17,802 nucleotides of DNA, taken from NCBI GenBank assembly GCA_002384935.1, contig DGCD01000012.1, positions 1 through 17,802 on the forward strand, in the 5' to 3' direction. Under the pieces are notes generated by a model. That model was not told where the DNA came from. It ran no database searches and was given only the letters and a program-made list of their open reading frames with translations. The position numbers and the translations under genes are program-made. Positions 1 through 6,635 of the stretch are shown here, in pieces. Each line of letters starts with the position of its first letter. Position 1 is the stretch's first letter. The DNA is from Pusillimonas sp. UBA3987 (lineage in GTDB: Bacteria > Pseudomonadota > Gammaproteobacteria > Burkholderiales > Burkholderiaceae_B).

Positions 1-477
1 TCCGCGATTCCCGGTTCGATTCACCGTTGCTTCGACAAACGTGTCGGATGTGAGCGGCTGACTCGCTTTGACGTCATTTGTGACAATGGGTGCTTGCGGC
101 TCAGGCCATGAGAAACTGACCTTGGTCAAGGGCGAAGAGGACAATGCACTGCTGATTGTTTCATCAGGGTTGTACGTTAGTAGTACTGGCCATATGGCAA
201 TGGGTTCTCGCTCGGTAATGGCACCCGCCTTTGTGTCTATCGAGATGGGGTCAGGCTTAGAGGGCTTGGTCTGTTCTGACGTTGTTGAAGCAGTGACTAC
301 TCGGGGCGCTACCTGGGAGTTCACTACAGTGCGTGACCAGGGGTGAGGGTTAGGCGCAGTCAGGTTAATTGGTAACCGCTGTCCATGATCGGGCGCGGGT
401 GGCTTTTTAGGGACGAAGCCGCAGCCGCTGATGAACGTCACCGTTATCAACGCAGCAGCCTTGACTTGCAATTGCAT
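1..477 (-). CDS. Putative lipoprotein of the left element, partial
   Basis: A reading frame of 159 codons is open from an ATG at 477-475 to the left edge of the window, so the C-terminus is missing. The start is supported by a GGAG seven bases upstream. The protein starts MQLQVKAAALITVTF and continues to a lipobox ISGC with Cys19, so it should be exported and lipidated. The mature part seen here is rich in Pro, Ser and Thr with no recognisable fold, typical of a disordered linker before a C-terminal domain. It lies 54 bases downstream of the ribbon-helix-helix-like gene on the same strand, probably in one operon. Lipoproteins near the ends of conjugative elements are often envelope parts of the transfer apparatus, but no family is recognised here. 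Confidence 0.7.
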   Translation of the reverse strand, partial: MQLQVKAAALITVTFISGCGFVPKKPPAPDHGQRLPINLTAPNPHPWSRTVVNSQVAPRVVTASTTSEQTKPSKPDPISIDTKAGAITEREPIAIWPVLLTYNPDETISSALSSSPLTKVSFSWPEPQAPIVTNDVKASQPLTSDTFVEATVNRTGNRG

Positions 478-531
478 TTAAGTCGCTCCGGTTCTAATGG
501 CGAGCGATGACGCCAAGATTTGGGTACTTGT

Positions 532-861
532 TCATGAGGAGCTCCAGGGGACGTAACCAGTGCGTTCCAATTCAGCTTGCACTGCTCGTACATCACCCGG
601 CTTACAAATATGGCGCAGCAACAGCAGGATTTCCGCGATCGCCGGCAAAAGATCAGCAAAGTTCTCGCCGGGGTTGTCGAGCAACGTCAGTCGTAACTGT
701 GCTAGTTGATTCGATACGTCGTTTTCGTTTGTACTTGCCAATCTAAGGCGTAGATACTCAGAAAGACTGACACCCATTTTTGTAGAGGCAACCAGATAAT
801 ATTGGTGCTCCTCGTTCGACATCCGTATCGATATCAGACGTTCAAGAAGCTGGCGTTTCAT
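532..861 (-). CDS. Small ribbon-helix-helix-like DNA-binding or mobilisation protein
   Basis: A 109-residue protein starts at ATG 861-859. The frame stays open upstream to 939, but this start overlaps the previous gene by only 20 bases, which suggests translational coupling. The N-terminal 45 residues have the look of a ribbon-helix-helix DNA-binding unit: a short strand (LISIRMS) followed by two helices containing MGVSLSEYLRLRLAS. Such units occur in relaxosome accessory proteins of the MobC type and in plasmid regulators. The C-terminal half has a leucine-rich helix (ADLLPAIAEILLLLRHI) and ends in a segment with a conserved feel (VQAELERTGYVPW). The exact family is not recognised. Its position inside an element and next to a lipoprotein gene fits a role in DNA transfer or its control, which is inference. 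Confidence 0.6.
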   Translation of the reverse strand: MKRQLLERLISIRMSNEEHQYYLVASTKMGVSLSEYLRLRLASTNENDVSNQLAQLRLTLLDNPGENFADLLPAIAEILLLLRHICKPGDVRAVQAELERTGYVPWSSS

Positions 862-1129
862 AGCGATCCACGATAATTTGCCCGACCTGTTCCGCATACG
901 CCTTGCGAAACGCAGACTCTCTGAGGTGTCTTTCAACAACTGAACCCTGATAGCGTTCGCAATGCTCCCAACATCGAGCGTCGCGAAATTGCGACAGCGT
1001 CATGCCTGTTTCGCTTTGAAACCAAATCAATGCTGCGTGACGAGCCGCGCGAATAGCTTCGGGATACTCTGGGCGTAAATAATTAGGACGCACGCAAGAA
1101 GCGGCGCCCTGAGAGTTGGGTGCATGCAT
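842..1129 (-). CDS. Uncharacterised protein of the left element
   Basis: The gene encodes 95 residues from ATG 1129-1127, chosen because an AGGA lies seven bases upstream. An in-frame start at 1183 would add 18 residues of low-complexity character and has no better binding site. The protein is soluble-looking, with no signal peptide or membrane segment. Its central part is helical (EAIRAARHAALIWFQ, then MTLSQFRDARCWEHC) and the end is charged. It is the first gene of the leftward series and overlaps the next gene by 20 bases. No family is recognised. The coupling with a ribbon-helix-helix-like gene suggests a shared role in mobility, but nothing in the sequence shows what it does. Confidence 0.5.
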   Translation of the reverse strand: MHAPNSQGAASCVRPNYLRPEYPEAIRAARHAALIWFQSETGMTLSQFRDARCWEHCERYQGSVVERHLRESAFRKAYAEQVGQIIVDRYETPAS

Positions 1130-1220
1130 AACTTTTTCCTGTAGGGATGTTCCGTCGCCAGACGGAGGAGGGCGGGTGGACAACGATAAGGCTGGCGAAC
1201 CGGCTACAGGTATCCGGCGC

Positions 1221-1240
1221 TTGCGTTACTTAAAACGCAA
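1221..1240. repeat. Inverted repeat near the tRNA attachment site
   Basis: Perfect 7-base arms, TTGCGTT and AACGCAA, are separated by six bases (ACTTAA). It lies between the first gene of the left element and the tRNA fragment. It could be a binding site for a recombination directionality factor or an operator for the leftward operon. Confidence 0.4.
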
Positions 1241-1313
1241 ACCCTCATCATTTCCACCCATTGAATAACCATTGGCTGCGCTTGAAGGTTCAAGGACAAC
1301 CAACGCCTGTAGT

Positions 1314-1337
1314 TATACGCAATTCGTTATGCGTATA
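1314..1337. repeat. Second inverted repeat near the tRNA attachment site
   Basis: Perfect 8-base arms, TATACGCA and TGCGTATA, are separated by eight bases. Together with the repeat at 1221-1240 it makes this 250-base gene-free stretch unusually rich in dyad symmetry, as expected for an attachment region or transfer origin. No nick-site motif is recognised. Confidence 0.4.
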
Positions 1338-1441
1338 GAAATGCGGTGACTGACCCGCGGGAAACGGCAAAAACATTAGAGGCCTTTTTTCGGCCATGTC
1401 ACCAAGTTTCTTTGTTAAGCCGCGTAAGTATTGAAAATTAT

Positions 1442-1492
1442 GCCGGATTGTGATTCCGGTTGTCGTGGGTTCGAGCCCCATCGGTCACCCCA
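1442..1492 (+). tRNA. 3' half of tRNA-His(GTG), attachment-site scar
   Basis: The fragment starts in the anticodon stem (CCGGA, 1443-1447), reads through the loop with anticodon GTG at 1450-1452, the paired strand TCCGG, the T arm with GTGGGTTCGAGCCCCAT, the 3' acceptor strand, and an encoded CCA. There is no D arm or 5' acceptor strand in the preceding 250 bases, so it cannot fold as a tRNA. Identity to tRNA-His seems to stop abruptly at about 1442, which would be the left limit of the recombination core. It is a displaced gene end, not a functional gene. Confidence 0.85.
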
Positions 1493-1503
1493 GAATTTAA
1501 GTG

Positions 1504-1534
1504 AAAACGCCACCTTTTATTGGGTGGCGTTTTT
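1504..1534 (+). terminator. Rho-independent terminator of the tRNA-His gene
   Basis: An 8-base GC-rich stem (ACGCCACC and GGTGGCGT), extended by A-T pairs, has an 8-base loop and ends in five T. It begins 12 bases after the tRNA fragment and is the original tRNA terminator on the chromosomal side. It should also stop transcription leaving the element toward the phosphatase gene. Confidence 0.85.
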
Positions 1535-1752
1535 GCGTTTAGGGGTGTATGTACGCACGTTGTAAGCATAAGTGTTCAATCCCGCCGGTTGCTATCAGCT
1601 AAGACAGAACGAGCAATGACTGTTGATGCGCAGGACAGTCAACGAACTGAGGCCAGTAGCCATCTAGGAATAGCTGGTCTATTCAGCCTGACCCAAGGCA
1701 AAGGGCAGGGCGACCGTTTCTTGCGCCTGGGATTCGTTCATAATATCGAGCT

Positions 1753-2268
1753 ATGAATCTGGATCTGTTTTTAGCGTTGAATGCAGGCACTAACCCCAGT
1801 CCTGTGGTGCTTGCGCTGGCTCTGTTTTTCAGCAAGTATGCGCCATATCTTGTAATGGGGTATTGCGTTGTCGGCTTGATATTTGGAGCCCCCAGGCTGC
1901 GCAAGACGCTGCTGCTTACTGTCACTGCGGCATTGGTTGCTGCAGTGATTAGTTGGGTGATTGGAAAGTATCTCTATATGCCGCGCCCGTTCGTGGAATC
2001 GGTTGGCAGCACGTTGCTCGCCCACAAGGACAATGCGTCGTTCCCAAGTAACCACGCGATGTTCATGACGATTTTCGCCACTGTTTTTTTGCTGGCCAGG
2101 CAAATAAAGGTAGGGTTGTTTTTTGGCTTTTTAGCCTTGTGTATTGGGTGGTCGAGAGTGTTTCTGGGTGTTCACTATCCAGTGGATATTGCGGGTGGGA
2201 TATTACTGGGTGTCGTTGTGTCGGTATGTGTATGGCGAGGAATCAGATTCTTATTACGCTTCGAATAG
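1753..2268 (+). CDS. PAP2-family phosphatase, probable undecaprenyl-diphosphatase
   Basis: This 171-residue protein has the three signature blocks of the type-2 phosphatidic acid phosphatase family. They are KYLYMPRPF (Lys72, Arg78, Pro79), PSNHAMF at 98-104 with His101, and SRVFLGVHYPVD at 134-145 with Arg135 and the catalytic His141. Four to five hydrophobic segments make it an inner-membrane protein. Length and motifs fit BcrC/YbjG enzymes, which remove a phosphate from undecaprenyl pyrophosphate outside the membrane to recycle the carrier lipid for cell-wall synthesis. The usual PSGH is PSNH here, a common variant. Other lipid phosphatase roles are possible. It is the first intact chromosomal gene after the attachment scar, with no obvious operon partner, and has only a weak GAG near the start. 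Confidence 0.85.
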   Translation: MNLDLFLALNAGTNPSPVVLALALFFSKYAPYLVMGYCVVGLIFGAPRLRKTLLLTVTAALVAAVISWVIGKYLYMPRPFVESVGSTLLAHKDNASFPSNHAMFMTIFATVFLLARQIKVGLFFGFLALCIGWSRVFLGVHYPVDIAGGILLGVVVSVCVWRGIRFLLRFE

Positions 2269-2290
2269 CGCGCTCGGGTCAATACGGTAT

Positions 2291-3055
2291 TTATTTTTTC
2301 GTGGCCGATGTGGATTGTGCCGAACGCAGCAAATTTTCAATGTTCTTGAAGCCGCGTTGCTGCGCATGTTGTAGTGGTGTCACGCCATCGCGGTCGGCCA
2401 GGTAGGGGTCGGCGCCAGCTGTAAGCAGGATCTCTACAATTTGTTGATGCCGCTTACCGCCATTGCCCAGAATAATGGCCTCAAGCAGTGCCGTCCAACC
2501 CAGGTTGTTAACATGGTCGATATCGACACCGGCATCGATCAGCGTTTGCACTGTTTCGACATGGCCGCGCTCGGCTGCTGGAATCAAGGCCGTTCCGCCA
2601 TAGCGGTTTGTGCTTGAAAGGTCGGCGCCATGTGCCAGGGTCATTTTCAGAATTTCAAGATGGCCCCGGGCGCCCGAATACAGGTAGGCGCTGTCCTGGA
2701 TGTTGTCTTTGGCATTAACGTCGGCGCCGGCGTCTATCAGTACTTTGGCCGCGTCGATGGCGTTTGCATGGGTGGCAACCAGCAAAGCAGTTGCGCCAGA
2801 TGCGTCCCGCGCATCAAGCTTGCTGCCCGACGAAAGCAACTGCCTGATGTCTTCGACATGATTTTCCTGTGCGGCGGTGTGTAATGGGTACTGATTCATA
2901 TTTTCTCCCAGCGAGACACCGGGGGCCAGCATGAACGCCAGGCCCGCGATGGCCGCCAAAACCTGGAAGCGGCGCAGGCGGCGTTTCAAGCGAGCGGCAA
3001 GTGTGCCATAGCTGAATAAGAGGCCCGTGCAGGTGGTTATTGCTGTTTCCGGCAT
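2291..3055 (-). CDS. Exported ankyrin-repeat protein
   Basis: A 254-residue protein starts at ATG 3055-3053, with AAGG seven bases upstream. Residues 20-30 are strongly basic (RLKRRLRRF), and a hydrophobic segment at about 30-49 is followed by SLGEN. This is a signal peptide with a long n-region or an uncleaved anchor, so the rest should be periplasmic. From residue 54 to the end there are five to six ankyrin repeats with the usual TAL..A...GH.E.V..LI.AGAD pattern. Ankyrin repeats bind other proteins. Bacterial periplasmic versions are often linked to protection from stress, but no partner is seen here. It is transcribed away from yciO, with about 107 bases between the two starts. Confidence 0.85.
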   Translation of the reverse strand: MPETAITTCTGLLFSYGTLAARLKRRLRRFQVLAAIAGLAFMLAPGVSLGENMNQYPLHTAAQENHVEDIRQLLSSGSKLDARDASGATALLVATHANAIDAAKVLIDAGADVNAKDNIQDSAYLYSGARGHLEILKMTLAHGADLSSTNRYGGTALIPAAERGHVETVQTLIDAGVDIDHVNNLGWTALLEAIILGNGGKRHQQIVEILLTAGADPYLADRDGVTPLQHAQQRGFKNIENLLRSAQSTSATKK

Positions 3056-3118
3056 GAGATTACCTTAAGAGTTCAGGAAGGTATGGGACAATGTGAATTG
3101 CTTGCTCTAAACTTAACC

Positions 3119-3144
3119 AATTATCCAATAATTACCCGGTAATT
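3119..3144. promoter_or_regulatory. Overlapping palindromes between divergent genes
   Basis: Two inverted repeats overlap in the spacer between the ankyrin gene (-) and yciO (+). AATTAT/ATAATT is at 3119-3133 with a 3-base centre, and AATTACC/GGTAATT is at 3130-3144 with a 1-base centre. The stretch is AT-rich and ends 18 bases before the yciO start. It fits an operator for a dimeric repressor acting on yciO or on both genes. The regulator is unknown. Confidence 0.4.
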
Positions 3145-3162
3145 GTTAACAAAGTAGATTGA

Positions 3163-3789
3163 ATGACCCAATTATTTACCGTTCATCCACAGAATCCTCA
3201 GCCGCGCCTGTTAAAGCAGGCGTGTGAACTTATCAATCAGGGCGGGTTGGTGGCAATTCCCACCGACTCCAGTTATGCGGTTGTTGCGCATCTCGACGAC
3301 AAGGCCGCTGCCGATTCACTGCGCCGGATCCGGGGTTTGGATGCGCGTCATCATTTAACGGTGCTATGCCGCGATTTGTCTGAAATCGGGCATTTCGCAC
3401 GTGTGGATAATCGGCAATATCGTTTCCTGAAAATGGCAACGCCCGGCCCCTGGACTTTTATCCTGGAAGCCACCCGCGAGGTGCCGCGTCGTGTGTCTCA
3501 CCCGTCGCGCAAAACCATTGGTATTCGTATTCCCAATAATCAGGTTGCGCTTGATATTCTGGAAACCATGGGCTCGCCGCTGATTTCCACAACGCTCATC
3601 CCCGAAGGCGCAGAGCACCCGCTTAATGACGCCGATGAAATTGCGCAACGCTACGCCCACCAGCTGGCTGCCGTGATCGACGGCGGGCCTTGTCCTTTCG
3701 AACCCACCACCGTAATTGACCTGACTGGAAGCGAACCCGAAATTGTCCGTCGCGGACAGGGGGATCTGGCCGCGCTGGGTCTGGATTGA
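3163..3789 (+). CDS. yciO: YciO, YrdC/Sua5 (threonylcarbamoyl-AMP synthase) family protein
   Basis: The protein has 208 residues and matches E. coli YciO along its whole length as I recall it. The start TQLFTVHPQNPQPRL, PTDSSYAV at about 34-41, CRDLSEIGHF, the PGPWTFIL block near residue 94, KTIGIRIP and the end PTTVIDLTGSEPEIVRRGQGD all line up. The YrdC domain binds double-stranded RNA and nucleotide. The best-known members (TsaC/Sua5) make threonylcarbamoyl-AMP for the t6A base of ANN-decoding tRNAs, while YciO is a paralogue with lower or uncertain activity. No C-terminal Sua5 domain is present. It is followed after 36 bases by the site-2 protease gene and probably co-transcribed. There is no strong Shine-Dalgarno sequence before the ATG. 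Confidence 0.9.
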   Translation: MTQLFTVHPQNPQPRLLKQACELINQGGLVAIPTDSSYAVVAHLDDKAAADSLRRIRGLDARHHLTVLCRDLSEIGHFARVDNRQYRFLKMATPGPWTFILEATREVPRRVSHPSRKTIGIRIPNNQVALDILETMGSPLISTTLIPEGAEHPLNDADEIAQRYAHQLAAVIDGGPCPFEPTTVIDLTGSEPEIVRRGQGDLAALGLD

Positions 3790-3825
3790 TCCCCACGGAA
3801 TTGTTTTCTAAGAAGCAGGTTAAGC

Positions 3826-4476
3826 ATGGAATCCATCATTCAAACCATCACGGTTTACGCCTTGCCGGTCTTGTTCGGCATTACTTTGCACGAGGCGGCG
3901 CACGGCTATGTGGCGCGCATGTTCGGTGACCCAACCGCGTATCAAATGGGGCGTGTCAGCCTAAATCCCGTGCGCCATGTCGACCCGGTGGGCACGATTG
4001 TGGTGCCGCTGGTTTTGTTGTTAAGCACCAAGCTAATGGGCGGTGCGGGCCTGTTGTTTGGCTGGGCCAAGCCGGTGCCGGTGGATTGGTCGCGTTTGCG
4101 TAATCCGAAAAAAGATATGCTTTGGGTGGCGCTGGCCGGCCCGGGTTCGAATATGGTCATGGCCATCATGTGGGCCTTGTCGTTGCGCTTTCTTATCGAG
4201 TTTGGCGCAACCCCAACTGACTTCTGGGTGCGCATGGCCATTGCCGGTATTCAGGTCAACCTGATTCTGATGGCGCTGAATCTGTTACCCCTGCCGCCGC
4301 TGGATGGCGGGCGGATTGTCTTCAGTTTGTTGCCCGGCAAGGCCGCGTATCAGTATTCCCGCCTTGAGCCCTATGGCCTGATGATTATTATCGTTTTGAT
4401 GCTAACGGGCGTGCTTTGGACCATCTTGCAGCCCTTGCTGATGCTGGGCCAGGGCATTGTCAGGTGGTTTTTGTAA
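3826..4476 (+). CDS. Site-2 protease family (M50) membrane metalloprotease
   Basis: This 216-residue polytopic membrane protein has the zinc motif HEAAH (His22, Glu23, His26) in the first membrane helix. The third zinc ligand is in NLLPLPPLDGGR, with Asp160. Both are hallmarks of intramembrane M50 proteases. A further conserved block is AGPGSNM at about 104-110. It lacks PDZ domains and is only about half the length of RseP, so it belongs to the small rhomboid-like-length group often encoded near yciO and trpS in proteobacteria. The substrates of this group are mostly unknown. The start has an AGG seven to eight bases upstream. It lies between yciO and dapA on the same strand, and the 113-base gap before dapA suggests a separate promoter there. 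Confidence 0.9.
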   Translation: MESIIQTITVYALPVLFGITLHEAAHGYVARMFGDPTAYQMGRVSLNPVRHVDPVGTIVVPLVLLLSTKLMGGAGLLFGWAKPVPVDWSRLRNPKKDMLWVALAGPGSNMVMAIMWALSLRFLIEFGATPTDFWVRMAIAGIQVNLILMALNLLPLPPLDGGRIVFSLLPGKAAYQYSRLEPYGLMIIIVLMLTGVLWTILQPLLMLGQGIVRWFL

Positions 4477-4550
4477 TAGAACCTGTTGTAACGATTAACG
4501 GTTTTGCCCTATATCCGTTAAACTTGCGAGTTAGTATTAATTAGGGCTTT

Positions 4551-4568
4551 CTCACCCCCTTTGGTGAG
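4551..4568 (+). promoter_or_regulatory. Hairpin in the dapA leader
   Basis: Perfect 6-base arms CTCACC and GGTGAG enclose a 6-base loop. It ends four bases before the CGGAG that serves dapA. Being so close to the ribosome-binding site, the hairpin may affect dapA translation or mark the 3' end of the upstream transcript. There is no T run, so it is not an ordinary terminator. Confidence 0.35.
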
Positions 4569-4589
4569 TTCTCGGAGAATTACCCCATC

Positions 4590-5492
4590 ATGATAAGTAC
4601 CGATTCTGTGATGCCTGAGTTCCAGGGAAGCATGGTGGCGTTGGTTACGCCAATGCTGCCCGATGGCGCACTCGATTTCGAAGCCTATCGCAAACTGATT
4701 GATTGGCATGTCCAGGAAGGCACCGATGCGCTTGTTGTGGTGGGAACCTCCGGCGAATCGCCTACTGTCAGCATGGACGAACATGCCGAACTCATTCGCG
4801 TGGCCGTCGAGCACGCTGCCGGACGCATCCCGATTATTGCCGGGGTTGGCGGCAACTCCACCAGTGAAGCCATTGAATTGTCGGAGTACGCATTCAAGGC
4901 CGGGGCCAAGGCAGGGTTGTCGGTTGCGCCTTATTACAACAAGCCGTCGCAAGAGGGCATGTACCAGCATTTTCGCACCATCGCGGAAAAAGTCGAGTTG
5001 CCGACGCTTCTTTACAATGTACCCGGTAGAACCGTGGCCGACATGTCGAACGACACCGTGTTACGTCTGGCGCAAATTCCCGGCATCATTGGTTTGAAGG
5101 ATGCCACAGGCGATATCGGCCGCGGCGCGTGGTTGCTGCATTACAAGCCCGATAATTTCCAGGTGTTCAGCGGCGACGACGCAACTGCGGCGGCGCTGAT
5201 TCTCATGGGGGGCAAGGGCAACGTTTCGGTTACCGCCAATGTCGCTCCCAAGCTCATGCATCAGCTGTGCGCCGCTGCCCTCAGCGGCGACGTACCCGCG
5301 GTGCGTCGTTTGAATGGCCAGTTGGCTCAGTTGAACAAAATTCTGTTTATCGAAGCGAACCCCATACCCGTGAAGTGGTCCATGGCTGAAATGGGCCTGT
5401 GCCAGGCAGGTTACCGTTTGCCTTTAACTCCCTTGAACGAGCAGTATCACAATGTGGTGCGCCTCTCCTTGAAAGAAGCAGGTCTTATTTAA
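4590..5492 (+). CDS. dapA: 4-hydroxy-tetrahydrodipicolinate synthase
   Basis: This enzyme condenses pyruvate with aspartate semialdehyde in the first step toward diaminopimelate (peptidoglycan) and lysine. All active-site residues are visible in a 300-residue TIM-barrel protein. The Schiff-base lysine is Lys170 in GLKDATGD. The proton relay is Thr53 (GTSGES), Tyr116 (APYYNKPSQEG) and Tyr142 (YNVPGR), and Arg147 is also present. All are offset by nine from E. coli numbering. The first ATG is preferred because CGGAG lies 12 bases upstream; the internal ATG at 4611 has no binding site. The length is normal for the family (about 290-300). bamC begins at the very next base after the stop, so the two are co-transcribed. 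Confidence 0.97.
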   Translation: MISTDSVMPEFQGSMVALVTPMLPDGALDFEAYRKLIDWHVQEGTDALVVVGTSGESPTVSMDEHAELIRVAVEHAAGRIPIIAGVGGNSTSEAIELSEYAFKAGAKAGLSVAPYYNKPSQEGMYQHFRTIAEKVELPTLLYNVPGRTVADMSNDTVLRLAQIPGIIGLKDATGDIGRGAWLLHYKPDNFQVFSGDDATAAALILMGGKGNVSVTANVAPKLMHQLCAAALSGDVPAVRRLNGQLAQLNKILFIEANPIPVKWSMAEMGLCQAGYRLPLTPLNEQYHNVVRLSLKEAGLI

Positions 5493-6620
5493 ATGACAAA
5501 TATTCGCCTCTCCAAACGTTATACCGGTCTGGCCGTTGGGCTGGGCTTTTTGGTTTTGTCCGGCTGCTCGCAATTGAATCAGTACATGGGCTCTGAAGAC
5601 GCCGTTGATTACAAGAGTTCCGTTGCGGGTGATCCGCTTAGCATTCCGCCCGATCTGACCCAGGCCAACCGAGATGCGCGTTACCGCGCGCCTGAAGGCA
5701 CGGCAACGTTCAGCCAGTATGCCGAGTCGCAGCAACAGCAGGCGGCTTCGGGCGGGCGCGATACGGTTCTGCCCACAGTCGAAGACGTTGAAATTCGTCG
5801 TGACGGCGATTTGCGCTGGCTGGTGGTTGATCGTCCGGCGCAGCAGGTGTACCCCGACGTCGTTGATTTTTGGGGTAACGAAGGGTTTACCATTCAAACT
5901 CAAGATCCGCAGGCCGGTCTCATTGAAACCGATTGGGCGGAAAACCGTGCCAAGTTGCCTCAAGGCTTGATTCAGGGCGCCTTCAGCTTTATTTTCGAGC
6001 AGGTTGCCGACAGCGGCGAACGTGAGCGTTTCCGTACGCGTCTGGAACGGGTCAACGGCAAGACCGAGGTCTACATTAGTCACCAGAAAATGGTGGAAAC
6101 CGGTACCGTCGATAACACGGGCTGGAAATGGATTGAGGGCAAGGAAGACCCCAACTTGAATGCCGCGATGCTGGCGCGCCTGATGGTCTTCCTGGGCACC
6201 GATATGGAAGAGGCACGACGCAAGTTGCAAGAGGCCGAAGAAGTTAGCCTTACGCCCGTGGTAGATCAATCAGCCGCAGGCGGTACCGCGCAACTGACCA
6301 TTAACGAGTCGTTCGATCGCGCATGGCGTCGTGTAGGCGTGGCCATCGATTCGGCCGGTTTCTATGTTGAAGATCGCGACCGTTCGGCCGGCGATTACTA
6401 CATTCGCTACCTCGATACCGATACCGGCGCGAAAATCGAGCAGCCCGGCTTCTTTGGTCGCTTGTTTGGCAGCAAAGGCACCGCAGAAGCCGCGCAGTAT
6501 CGCGTTAACGTGCGGGGCGAAGGTGCCAATTCGGTCGTTCGTGTGCTAACGGCGGAAGGCCAGCCCGATAATTCCGATACCGCCAAACGGATTATCACGG
6601 TACTGGCCGAGGAAATGTAG
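5493..6620 (+). CDS. bamC: Outer-membrane assembly lipoprotein BamC (NlpB)
   Basis: The 375-residue protein begins with a signal peptide ending in the lipobox LSGC, with Cys25 lipidated. It then has a Pro-rich, poorly structured stretch (VDYKSSVAGDPLSIPPDL) that in E. coli BamC binds BamD, followed by two helix-grip domains at about 90-225 and 255-375. BamC is an accessory subunit of the BAM complex that inserts beta-barrel proteins in the outer membrane. The start codon follows the dapA stop with no gap, and an AGG inside the end of dapA serves as binding site. The dapA-bamC order is the same as dapA-nlpB of E. coli, which supports the assignment. It ends 15 bases from the convergent roxA gene. 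Confidence 0.92.
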   Translation: MTNIRLSKRYTGLAVGLGFLVLSGCSQLNQYMGSEDAVDYKSSVAGDPLSIPPDLTQANRDARYRAPEGTATFSQYAESQQQQAASGGRDTVLPTVEDVEIRRDGDLRWLVVDRPAQQVYPDVVDFWGNEGFTIQTQDPQAGLIETDWAENRAKLPQGLIQGAFSFIFEQVADSGERERFRTRLERVNGKTEVYISHQKMVETGTVDNTGWKWIEGKEDPNLNAAMLARLMVFLGTDMEEARRKLQEAEEVSLTPVVDQSAAGGTAQLTINESFDRAWRRVGVAIDSAGFYVEDRDRSAGDYYIRYLDTDTGAKIEQPGFFGRLFGSKGTAEAAQYRVNVRGEGANSVVRVLTAEGQPDNSDTAKRIITVLAEEM

Positions 6621-6635
6621 AACGTTAGTTAGGGT

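Larger units (their letters stand above)
1..1492. mobile_element. Right end of an element integrated in tRNA-His
   Basis: This stretch carries three leftward genes of accessory character and ends at a 3' half-copy of tRNA-His. It is the pattern left when a tyrosine integrase recombines within the anticodon arm of a tRNA gene: the element carries a copy that restores the tRNA at the integrase end, and the displaced chromosomal 3' half marks the other end. The tRNA terminator lies to the right of the fragment, so the chromosome is on the right and the element on the left. No integrase is visible here; it should lie beyond the left edge. Whether the element is conjugative or only mobilisable cannot be told from this much sequence. 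Confidence 0.7.

Noticed and set aside
68..346. Rightward open frame of 92 residues
   Set aside because: It is antisense to the lipoprotein frame, which has a ribosome-binding site and a lipobox.
1..477. Assignment of the left lipoprotein to PilL/TcpQ or DotC/DotD families
   Set aside because: Only the signal peptide and a disordered stretch are visible; no family motif supports a specific name.
1290..1481. Leftward open frame starting MGLEPTTTGITIRHN
   Set aside because: It is antisense to the tRNA-His fragment and is a well-known artefact of reading tRNA sequence as protein.
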